Program-made: the position numbers and the translations under genes
Notes under the pieces: model-generated
The model's database searches: none
What the model saw: the letters and a program-made list of their open reading frames with translations, nothing else
Told to the model about the DNA's origin: nothing
Part shown: piece after piece, positions 19,555 through 26,739 of the stretch
Position numbering within the stretch: position 1 is the first letter of the stretch
How the letters are laid out: each line of letters begins with the position of its first letter
IMG/VR virus record: IMGVR_UViG_3300027759_000339
Location: 1-28,438 of that record
Length of the DNA: 28,438 bases
Reading direction: 5' to 3' (one strand)
DNA from: a virus

Positions 19555-19725
19555 ATGAACAAAGAATCAATGAAAAGAAAACATATGGAAGAATCCAATG
19601 TAATTCTACAAAACAGATTGAACAATAAAACACCAGAACCTTTGTTTTCGGGCAACGTAGAAAAAAGTAACCAAAGAAAAGTTATTTTAAAAGATAAATT
19701 ATTAACCCAATTAAAAGGTAAATAA
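19555..19725 (+). CDS. 56-residue basic protein, unknown
   Basis: ATG 19555 to TAA 19723-19725. The product is polar and basic (MNKESMKRKHMEESNVILQN ... QRKVILKDKLLTQLKGK), without hydrophobic segment; helical, possibly nucleic-acid-binding. It opens the rightward head/packaging region, divergent from the Clp gene. The TATTTATA motif lies 13 bases upstream and the inverted repeat further upstream. It carries no known motif; size and an ordinary start context make it a plausible but unproven gene. Confidence 0.55.
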   Translation: MNKESMKRKHMEESNVILQNRLNNKTPEPLFSGNVEKSNQRKVILKDKLLTQLKGK

Positions 19726-19740
19726 TAAAAATTTTTTAGT

Positions 19741-19748
19741 TATATTTG
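19741..19748 (+). promoter_or_regulatory. Possible host-type -7 box (TATATTTG)
   Basis: Full TAnnTTTG match 24 bases before the ATG at 19773, but no clear TTTG at the -33 distance; weaker than the minus-strand promoters. Confidence 0.35.
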
Positions 19749-19772
19749 CAACATACTTAAACAATATAATAT

Positions 19773-20018
19773 ATGGCAATTTTATCTGAAAAAATTAATG
19801 GTAAGTTGATTGATATTGAAATCAATTCAACAAATTTGGTATCGGCATCTTATAATACCGAAAATGAAGATTTATTGGTAACTTTTAAAAACGGTGCTAT
19901 TTATGAGTATAATAACATTCCTTGGAATAAGTTTACCAAATTAAGGTTAGCTGAATCTCAAGGGAAATACTTTAACGAGCATATCGCTAAAGGACATACC
20001 TACAAAAAAGTTAAATGA
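19773..20018 (+). CDS. KTSC-domain protein
   Basis: An 81-residue protein with the KTSC-domain pattern: SASYNTENEDLLVTFKNGAI, then YEYNNIPWNKFTKL, and the C-terminal ESQGKYFNEHIAKGHTYKKV (the domain is named after a Lys-Thr-Ser-Cys-like signature near the end of typical members; here that end reads HTYKKVK). The domain is common in phages and bacteria; its biochemical role is not settled, with nucleic-acid binding suggested. The gene overlaps the next as ATGA, so both are translated together at the left of the packaging module. Confidence 0.8.
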   Translation: MAILSEKINGKLIDIEINSTNLVSASYNTENEDLLVTFKNGAIYEYNNIPWNKFTKLRLAESQGKYFNEHIAKGHTYKKVK

Positions 20019-20773
20019 GTTTATTTGAAGAACTAATTGAGGTTACATCTAAGGATGAGAAAATAGTTAAATCTTTCAAAACAAAAGGTTCACTATCTGG
20101 TGTCATATTTGACAAATCGGGTAGTGAATTTTTTATGCGTGATGAAATTAAAAAACGTTTATTAGAGATTTCAGACAACTTTATTGAGTTTTTAGGTATT
20201 GAGTTTTTTATTCATGATATTGTTCTTACCGGTTCGTTAGCCAATTATAATTGGTCCAATTTTTCAGATGTTGATTTACATATATTAATAGATTTCAAAG
20301 AAACAGACTATAAGTTAGATATTCTTAAAGAGTTTTTTGAATCTAAAAAAAATCTTTGGAATAAAAATCATAATATTAAGATTAAAAAATATGATGTGGA
20401 GTTATATGTTCAAGATGTAGATGAAAAACATTTGTCTTCCGGAGTGTATTCTATATTACATGATAAATGGTTAGTGACACCTGAGAAATCAAATCCAAAA
20501 ATTGATGATAGAAAAATTATTGAAAAGGGTGGGGATTATGCCAAACAAATAGACGATTTAATCTCTAAAAGTAAAGATAGTGAGGATGTGAGTGAAGAGA
20601 TAAATAATTTAAAAGATAAAATAAAGAGATTTAGACAAAGTGGTTTAGATGATGGTGGTGAGTACTCATATGAGAATTTAACCTTCAAATTACTTCGTAG
20701 AAACGGTTACATAGAAAAATTAATTAATTTAAAAAGTAAAGTTGCGGATAAGAAATTATCCATAACACAATAA
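20015..20773 (+). CDS. Nucleotidyltransferase-fold protein
   Basis: A 252-residue protein. Residues 70-95 carry the nucleotidyltransferase signature: G73-S74 (LTGSLANYNW) then S84-D85-V-D87-L (FSDVDLHILI). A third acidic position is offered by D127/E129 in KYDVELYV. This set coordinates metal and NTP in the polymerase-beta-like superfamily. The C-terminal part is a charged helical region (about 185-250) with FKLLRRNGYIEKLINLKSK. Such proteins sit near head genes in several large phages, so it may modify a nucleic acid or protein, or be a structural protein that retained the fold. Overlaps the KTSC gene as ATGA. Confidence 0.75.
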   Translation: MSLFEELIEVTSKDEKIVKSFKTKGSLSGVIFDKSGSEFFMRDEIKKRLLEISDNFIEFLGIEFFIHDIVLTGSLANYNWSNFSDVDLHILIDFKETDYKLDILKEFFESKKNLWNKNHNIKIKKYDVELYVQDVDEKHLSSGVYSILHDKWLVTPEKSNPKIDDRKIIEKGGDYAKQIDDLISKSKDSEDVSEEINNLKDKIKRFRQSGLDDGGEYSYENLTFKLLRRNGYIEKLINLKSKVADKKLSITQ

Positions 20774-20802
20774 AGAACCTTATTTTTTTCCGTATTACAA
20801 TG

Positions 20803-20810
20803 TATTTATA
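20803..20810 (+). promoter_or_regulatory. TATTTATA motif
   Basis: Exact copy followed by GG, 34 bases before the ATG at 20845, in the 71-base gap between the nucleotidyltransferase and acidic-protein genes. Confidence 0.4.
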
Positions 20811-20844
20811 GGATAAGAATAAGTTAATCTAATTTATATAGAAA

Positions 20845-22038
20845 ATGGCAGATTTAAAACCACTTGGTAGTGAGAAGCTTAATGGGGACGACAAATTAAA
20901 AAGAATCCTTGAATTGGCATACTACAAAACCGATAATAAAAAAAACACCGCTAAGGCTGAGATTGTAAAAGAATCAAAAACCGGTGGGGTATATGGTGTC
21001 GTTAAAGAAAAAGACGGATACTATGTTAAAAGAGGATTGAATGAAAATTCTCTTGATTATATTGGAGGAATGTTCATGAAGAACAAAAATAAGTTTTCAT
21101 CATATGCTGAAGCATTTAAACGTCTTGAGTTAATTAAAGGTCAAGAGGAATATCTTAACGAAGCTACAAAATATGTTTTAAAAACTAATAAACCTGCACA
21201 AGAAGAAATGGCAGCACCGGTACCGGCAATTGATGACGCTCCGCCTGCGGATGAGGCGTTACCTCCATTACCACCGGCAGAGGGTGGTGAAGCACCTGCG
21301 GGTGAAGAACCATTACCTGAATTACCTCCAATGGAAGGTGGCGATGATATGGGTGGTGAAGAAGCGCCGGCAGAAAGTAAGCGTTCTGACTACATGGCTG
21401 AAGCTCAAAAACACGCTGGTAGATTAGGTCAAGAACTAAGAGATATTAAAGATAAAATGGAAAGCGATGATATTAAGTACATTCTTAATATGATTATTTC
21501 CGCAGTTGATTTAGACAAATTAGACGATGAAGATATTGAAGACATTGCAGAAAAATTCGAAAGAGATGAAGAACAAGGAGCAGAAGAGGGTGGAGAAGAT
21601 AATTTCGGAGGTGAGGAACCAAGCGGTGAGGAATTACCTGCAGAAGAGCCAATCTCGTCTGATGAAGAATTAGGGGAAGAAGCAAATCCGATGGATGCTT
21701 TAGAAAGTTTTATTAATTCATCTTTTGATGAAGAATATACGAACTTTGATGAAGAAGATTTATCGGGATTGGGTGAAGAGGAAGAGATGTACGAATTAAA
21801 CATTGCGGATTATGCTGATTTAGATGAAGAAGCAATCGACGATAGTATGTTTGACTACAAACCTGATTATGTATCGCCTGAGTTAAGTGGTGAAGATAAA
21901 ATGGAGGAGGAAGTTGAAATGAGTTATGAAATGGCTGATGACGTTGAGGTGGAAGAAGAAGTTGAAATTGATTTAGAAGAAATTAAAAACGAAATTAACA
22001 ATAATATTCACACAACATTATCAAAATATTTTAAGTAA
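20845..22038 (+). CDS. Highly acidic, presumptive structural or scaffold-like protein
   Basis: A 397-residue protein. The N-terminal 115 residues form a defined domain (GGVYGVVKEKDGYYVKRGLN ... FSSYAEAFKRLELIKGQEEY). A Pro/Glu/Gly/Ala-rich linker follows (about 118-180, PPLPPAEGGEAPAG). Then comes a helical acidic part (AEAQKHAGRLGQELRDIKDK) and a very acidic tail (about 235-380). Net charge is strongly negative. Acidic, helical, low-complexity proteins next to portal and terminase are typical of scaffolds or DNA-mimic-like virion proteins, but no homology is claimed. The GC-richer Pro/Ala linker differs from its flanks. It leads the string of genes up to the terminator at 24865. Confidence 0.7.
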   Translation: MADLKPLGSEKLNGDDKLKRILELAYYKTDNKKNTAKAEIVKESKTGGVYGVVKEKDGYYVKRGLNENSLDYIGGMFMKNKNKFSSYAEAFKRLELIKGQEEYLNEATKYVLKTNKPAQEEMAAPVPAIDDAPPADEALPPLPPAEGGEAPAGEEPLPELPPMEGGDDMGGEEAPAESKRSDYMAEAQKHAGRLGQELRDIKDKMESDDIKYILNMIISAVDLDKLDDEDIEDIAEKFERDEEQGAEEGGEDNFGGEEPSGEELPAEEPISSDEELGEEANPMDALESFINSSFDEEYTNFDEEDLSGLGEEEEMYELNIADYADLDEEAIDDSMFDYKPDYVSPELSGEDKMEEEVEMSYEMADDVEVEEEVEIDLEEIKNEINNNIHTTLSKYFK

Positions 22039-22041
22039 ACA

Positions 22042-22440
22042 ATGCACCTCATCTATGTCAACGAAATTGGTTCCGATTATAAGGGTCAAAAACAGTATGA
22101 GTTCATCTTTAGTACAAGTACTGAGATTGACATGGATGAGTGGTTTACAATTCCCGCTTCTTTAGAAGTATCATCAAAATCCCCTGACGTTGAATACGTT
22201 GATACTGTGGGATTATTAAAAGACACAGATTTACAGTTAGAATTAGTTCAAGACTCCGATTATTTTGGAGTCATTGACGCAGTTGACGGTGTTGTGGCTT
22301 TAGCTTGGGAAAAATTTGATATCGATTCGGATGAGGAAAGATTAACATTTAAGTTTGGCGAATCATTTGATAACGTGGTAAAAAAACTAAAATTTAGGAG
22401 TTATCTTCTAATAAAAGAAGAAATAAAATTCAAAGACTAA
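22042..22440 (+). CDS. Unknown protein in the head module
   Basis: A 132-residue acidic mixed alpha/beta protein (LIYVNEIGSDYKGQKQYEF; YVDTVGLLKDTDLQLELVQD; ITKFGESFDNVV-like C-terminus). No membrane segment or motif. Position between the acidic protein and the proline-repeat protein, three bases after one stop and overlapping the next start as TAATG, shows it belongs to the same transcript. Aromatic-rich strands would fit a small virion or assembly protein. Family not recognised. Confidence 0.7.
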   Translation: MHLIYVNEIGSDYKGQKQYEFIFSTSTEIDMDEWFTIPASLEVSSKSPDVEYVDTVGLLKDTDLQLELVQDSDYFGVIDAVDGVVALAWEKFDIDSDEERLTFKFGESFDNVVKKLKFRSYLLIKEEIKFKD

Positions 22441-23294
22441 TGAAAAGAAACGAAATAATTCAAAAACTTATAAACGAAGGATTCTCAGCGAAAACTTTAG
22501 TTAACTTTACAGACAAACAACTTAATGATTTATCATCAAGAATGTTAGGTGAGCAAGGGGCAAGAGGTGCTGTAATCATGAAAAAAGGTTCTAATCCAAC
22601 AGACATAAAAAGAGTAACAGATTCTGGTATGAATGTTGAGTTACGTGAAAAAGAAGAAGGTGGATTAAATGATGTTGACACATTGAAGTCTGATGAAATT
22701 ACTAAAATTTGGAATAACATTAAGGGTGGTGAAGAGCCATCAAGAAAAGAAATGAAATTGGATATCTTCAAACATATGAAGAAACACGATATCACATTGA
22801 ATTCGTTGAAAGAAAAGCATTTGAATGAATCACAGTTGGAAATTAATGAATGGATTGGTAACTTAGCGGAAACAAAATATCACAGTTTCACATCTAAGAA
22901 TGAAATCATGGAATTAATCTCAATGAAATTAAATGAATCGGAGGTTCACGAATTTGGACCGGGCGTAACTACAGGTCATAATGGTATACCTGAGTGGTTT
23001 TCATCTAAAGCTATTAAAAGTAATAGTCCTGCACCAACAATTGCACCGCCAAAAACAAAACCAACTACAAGACCAAAAAGAAGAAACCCGTATCAACCGG
23101 GACCGGGACCAAATCCAAGACCTGATGCAATGTTGGAATTGGATGAAAACAATCCCGCACCAACAATTGCACCTCCAAAGGTTAAACCGGGTAGCAAACC
23201 AAAAAGAAGAAATCCATACCAACCAGGACCGGGACCAAATCCAAGACCTGACGCATTAGTTAAGGAGACTAAATTATCTAAAAAATTAAAATAA
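22440..23294 (+). CDS. Protein with duplicated Pro-rich basic motif, presumptive virion protein
   Basis: A 284-residue protein. The N-terminus (MKRNEIIQKLINEGFSAKTL ... LNDLSSRMLGEQ) is a short helical region of a type that starts several proteins here. A charged helical middle follows. The last 90 residues contain two near-identical 34-residue units, each with PAPTIAPPK, a PKRRNPYQPGPGPNPRP core and ending PDA. The core is Pro- and Arg-rich and unlikely to fold alone; it could bind DNA or thread through a partner. Translation is coupled to the previous gene (TAATG). Likely structural by location; function unknown. Confidence 0.7.
   Translation: MKRNEIIQKLINEGFSAKTLVNFTDKQLNDLSSRMLGEQGARGAVIMKKGSNPTDIKRVTDSGMNVELREKEEGGLNDVDTLKSDEITKIWNNIKGGEEPSRKEMKLDIFKHMKKHDITLNSLKEKHLNESQLEINEWIGNLAETKYHSFTSKNEIMELISMKLNESEVHEFGPGVTTGHNGIPEWFSSKAIKSNSPAPTIAPPKTKPTTRPKRRNPYQPGPGPNPRPDAMLELDENNPAPTIAPPKVKPGSKPKRRNPYQPGPGPNPRPDALVKETKLSKKLK
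23028..23255 (+). repeat. Two 102-base in-frame repeats, 126-base period
   Basis: Copies at 23028-23129 and 23154-23255 share the CCNGCACCAACAATTGCACC start and the AAGAAGAAAYCC...CAAGACCTGA end. They encode the duplicated PAPTIAPP...PRPDA segment and probably arose by tandem duplication followed by third-position changes. Confidence 0.9.
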
Positions 23295-23302
23295 TTTGTA
23301 AA

Positions 23303-24841
23303 ATGAGGATAACTAAAGATAAATTGTTATATTTGGTGAAACAAAATATACAAGAAATGGCAATGGATTTTGATGGTCCCGAAAGACCGGGTGGTGATGT
23401 GGAAAGAGATTTACAAAGAGGCGATACACCTTTAAGTATTGTACCTACACCTGAAACTAATAGAGCTGACCAAAATTTTCTTGAATTACTTGCTTCTGAA
23501 AGATATCGTGAGGTAGTTTCTAAGGTAAGACAAATGACTAATTACCAAGGTCCAATTAGTGGACAAAATGTTGGTCCATTAAGTGCAATGATGATGAATG
23601 CTCATTATAGAATTATGGAGTTGGAATCAGCACACAAAGTGGCGTTACAAGATTTAGCGGTAGAGGTTGTAGTTAAAGAAATGGGTTTACCTGAAAATTA
23701 TCGTGATTATATAAATTTTGTTGTTGAATTAAGTGAACCTTCAACTGAAGGTTTTAAAATGGGCGGGCAAATTTCGCCACCAAAAAAAGATTCACCTCAA
23801 TTAAATGATGATGAATTTAGTGATGAGGAAATTGCAAATATAACACCTGAAAATCGTGAGGTTGAAATGGAGTTATTCCAAGATATTCAAAATGTTGATA
23901 CTACGGAAGAATTAGAAGAATCAAAATTGCGTCTTATTAAAGCAATTATCCAAGGTTCATCAAAAAAAGGTCATTGGATGTATCAATTACTTGGACAAAG
24001 AATAAGAGAGATAACAGGCTCTGATGAATTGTTTAACTTATATGGTATCATGATGTCTGTCAATGATTTAAATTATTGGCAATTTGCTGCAGGTCAATTA
24101 ACGGTTGCTATGCGTAATTCAGTGGCGGGTAGAGTTGACGTTGTAAGACCGACTCAAGGTCAAGATGATGAAGAACCGTTAAATATGGGTGGTGGCGATG
24201 AAGATGAAGAAGATAATGAGGAGGATTTCGATGATGAGATGAATCAAAATCGTGAAGATAAAATTGACCCGACTAAAACTAATATAATTGTAAATGGTGT
24301 TAACTTTCCTGTTTTGATACATGAATGTATGAAAGGTATCGTGAAAATGATTGCAATACAAGGTCAACCTGAAAAGCAAATGTACAAGAAAGTTAGGGAT
24401 AAGCAAGAGTTAATGGAATACGAAATATGGGATTTACGTTTAGGGCCTGCGATTTGGAGAAGGTTATATCAAGCGTTTCCTGAAGAAGTTTTAGAAGAAA
24501 ACAATAGAGAACTTCAGAATTTTGTGATGGGTGAAATTTTTGCATTACCCGCTAAAAAATTCTTAGTATTAATGAAAGAAGTGATGGGTGAAACGCCACG
24601 TGGTAAAAGATTAATCGCATTAATATATGACGGTGTTGTTAAAATGTTAAACGATGAAGATTACGAGGAAGCTATTCAAAGATATGAAAATGAATTGGAT
24701 GATTTCACTAATAGTACTAATGATGACCAATTGTTAAATGATTTAAATAGTATATTTGGTGATAAAGGTTTCACATTAACCAAAGATGATTTAAATGATG
24801 ACGAGGAAAGTGATGAAGACTTTTTAAATCAATTTAAATAA
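23303..24841 (+). CDS. Large conserved-looking head-module protein, unknown
   Basis: A 512-residue protein directly before the terminase. N-terminal amphipathic helix (MRITKDKLLYLVKQNIQEMA) and a Pro/Gly/Asp-rich segment. A helical domain follows (FLELLASERYREVVSKVRQM ... MELESAHKVALQDLAVE). There is an acidic linker at about 290-320 (GGGDEDEEDNEEDFDDE). The C-terminal helical domain contains VNFPVLIHECMKGIVKMI, WDLRLGPAIWRRLYQAF and FALPAKKFLVLMKEVMGE. I associate this C-terminal pattern with an uncharacterised protein next to terminases of large aquatic phages (memory, unchecked). Role is probably in the capsid or packaging; no enzymatic motif is seen. Followed by a strong terminator. Confidence 0.75.
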   Translation: MRITKDKLLYLVKQNIQEMAMDFDGPERPGGDVERDLQRGDTPLSIVPTPETNRADQNFLELLASERYREVVSKVRQMTNYQGPISGQNVGPLSAMMMNAHYRIMELESAHKVALQDLAVEVVVKEMGLPENYRDYINFVVELSEPSTEGFKMGGQISPPKKDSPQLNDDEFSDEEIANITPENREVEMELFQDIQNVDTTEELEESKLRLIKAIIQGSSKKGHWMYQLLGQRIREITGSDELFNLYGIMMSVNDLNYWQFAAGQLTVAMRNSVAGRVDVVRPTQGQDDEEPLNMGGGDEDEEDNEEDFDDEMNQNREDKIDPTKTNIIVNGVNFPVLIHECMKGIVKMIAIQGQPEKQMYKKVRDKQELMEYEIWDLRLGPAIWRRLYQAFPEEVLEENNRELQNFVMGEIFALPAKKFLVLMKEVMGETPRGKRLIALIYDGVVKMLNDEDYEEAIQRYENELDDFTNSTNDDQLLNDLNSIFGDKGFTLTKDDLNDDEESDEDFLNQFK

Positions 24842-24864
24842 TCAAAACATACAGTTTTATTAAG

Positions 24865-24888
24865 AAAGGAGGTTTACCTCCTTTTTTT
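24865..24888 (+). terminator. Intrinsic terminator between head genes and terminase
   Basis: Perfect arms AAAGGAGG / CCTCCTTT, loop TTTA, then four more T. The TATTTATA motif begins at 24890, two bases after the T-run, and the terminase ATG is at 24902. Confidence 0.9.
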
Positions 24889-24889
24889 G

Positions 24890-24897
24890 TATTTATA
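24890..24897 (+). promoter_or_regulatory. TATTTATA motif before the terminase gene
   Basis: Exact copy directly behind the terminator and 4 bases before ATG 24902. A transcript starting just downstream would have essentially no leader. Confidence 0.45.
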
Positions 24898-24901
24898 GTA
24901 T

Positions 24902-26686
24902 ATGAATAGTAAATTAGAACAACTAAAAGAATATGCTCGTATCATTAAAGATACGCCATATGCGTTAAGAACGTATCTACAAACATACGATAACACGCAA
25001 AAGAAATTCGTTCCGATGAACCTATTTCCTGACCAATTACAACTAATTCAGGATTACGAAAATTACAACGAAAATATCACAAAGAAATATCGTCAGGCCG
25101 GTGTTACAACCGTAACTGCCGCTTGGTTATCAAAGAAATTACAATTTGCTAAACCCGAGAATCCTGAAAGAGTTCTTATTATTGCTAATAAGAAGGATAC
25201 CGCTGTAGAGATGGCAAATAAGATTAGAAACTTCTTAGACCAATGGCCTGAATGGATTAATGTGGGATTTTCGCCAGACAAAAACTCTGAAAGTAGATTT
25301 AGATTAAATAACGGTTCGGAAGTTAAAGCTGTTGCAACATCTGCGGATGCACTTCGTGGTTTTACACCAACCGTACTTGTATTTGACGAAGCTGCCTATA
25401 TTGAAGCGGGTGATGATTTTTGGGCAGCATCAATGGCATCCTTATCCACCGGTGGTAAGATTATTCTTATATCAACACCAAATGGTTATGACCCAATTTA
25501 CTATGGTGTGTATGACCAAGCAATTCGTGGCATCAATGATTTCCATATAACAGATTTAAGGTGGTTTAAGGACCCCCGTTATACCAAAGACTTACGATGG
25601 GTCAAATGTCAAGATATATGTCATTACATGTTAAACAGAGAGCAATACGACGATAATGATGTTGTTCTTTATGAGTTTGATATGGACAATTATCAAGAAA
25701 TTGAAGAACAAGGTTATAAACCATATTCATCTTGGTTTGAATCTATGTCTAAAAAGTTCAAATACGATAGACGTAAGATATCACAAGAATTAGAGTGTGA
25801 CTTCTTAGGGTCAGGAGATGGTGTTATACCCGGATTTGTTCAAGAGAATATTTCTAAGAACATGATACGTGTTCCTATTGAAAAATACATGCAAGCTACA
25901 TTGTGGCAATGGAAGGAACCAATTGAGGGTCACCGTTATATTATGGGTGTCGATGTTAGTAGAGGTGATAGTGAAGACTTCTCAGCAATTAATATCATTG
26001 ATTTTGATGAAAGAGAACAAGTACTTGAATATGTGGGTAAAATACCGCCAGATGACTTGGCACAAATTGCATACAAGTGGGGTATAATATATGGTAACTC
26101 ATTTATTGTTATTGATATCACCGGTGGTATGGGTGTTGCCACATCAAGAAAATTACAAGAATTAAATTATAAGAATTTATACATTGACGGTATTAACACT
26201 CAAAACATTTGGGAGTATAATGCTAAAGCGATGGAGAAAATACCAGGACTTAATTTTAACAACAAGAGAACACAGATTGTTGCCGCATTTGAGGAGCAAT
26301 TAAGAAAAGGATTTGCAGTTAGGTCAAGTAGGTTATTAAATGAACTTAATACGTTTGTTTATATGAACGGAAGACCTGACCACATGAAAGGTTCACACGA
26401 TGATGCTATCATGAGTATGTCAATGGCACTATATGCCGGTGATTTATGTTTTAATCAATTACAAAAGACTGAATCGGTTAATAAAGCAATGATTGAATCG
26501 TGGACCATGTCTGAAAGAACATATGAACCACAAAAGTCGTTTTATTCTTATGGTGGGTCTTTTGACCAAATAAGTTCTATGGGTATGGACGGTAATAATT
26601 CAATGTATGGTGGTAATAGCAATCAACAAGCGGGTAGAGAGGCGTACATGGAATATTCGTGGTTATTTAATGGGAGAAGAAAATAA
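24902..26686 (+). CDS. Terminase large subunit (ATPase and nuclease motor of DNA packaging)
   Basis: A 594-residue protein, full length for the gp17 type. The ATPase half has an adenine motif (LFPDQLQLI, 41-49), a P-loop position KYRQAGVTT (62-70) lacking the usual Lys before Thr, Walker B VLVFDEAA (D162, E163) and coupling motif IILISTPNG (187-195). The nuclease half has its acidic triad in IMGVDVSRGD (D351), VIDITGG (D405) and GSHDDAIMS (D500/D501). It cuts concatemeric DNA and drives it through the portal. The portal gene follows after 53 bases. The small terminase subunit is not recognisable in this window. A terminator and TATTTATA motif stand directly upstream. Confidence 0.95.
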   Translation: MNSKLEQLKEYARIIKDTPYALRTYLQTYDNTQKKFVPMNLFPDQLQLIQDYENYNENITKKYRQAGVTTVTAAWLSKKLQFAKPENPERVLIIANKKDTAVEMANKIRNFLDQWPEWINVGFSPDKNSESRFRLNNGSEVKAVATSADALRGFTPTVLVFDEAAYIEAGDDFWAASMASLSTGGKIILISTPNGYDPIYYGVYDQAIRGINDFHITDLRWFKDPRYTKDLRWVKCQDICHYMLNREQYDDNDVVLYEFDMDNYQEIEEQGYKPYSSWFESMSKKFKYDRRKISQELECDFLGSGDGVIPGFVQENISKNMIRVPIEKYMQATLWQWKEPIEGHRYIMGVDVSRGDSEDFSAINIIDFDEREQVLEYVGKIPPDDLAQIAYKWGIIYGNSFIVIDITGGMGVATSRKLQELNYKNLYIDGINTQNIWEYNAKAMEKIPGLNFNNKRTQIVAAFEEQLRKGFAVRSSRLLNELNTFVYMNGRPDHMKGSHDDAIMSMSMALYAGDLCFNQLQKTESVNKAMIESWTMSERTYEPQKSFYSYGGSFDQISSMGMDGNNSMYGGNSNQQAGREAYMEYSWLFNGRRK

Positions 26687-26728
26687 TATTTCAAATCCCA
26701 ATAATTTAGTTTATATTATAAAAAAAAG

Positions 26729-26736
26729 TATTTATA
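26729..26736 (+). promoter_or_regulatory. TATTTATA motif before the portal gene
   Basis: Exact copy, 3 bases before ATG 26740, in a gap of 53 bases after the terminase stop. Confidence 0.45.
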
Positions 26737-26739
26737 TAA

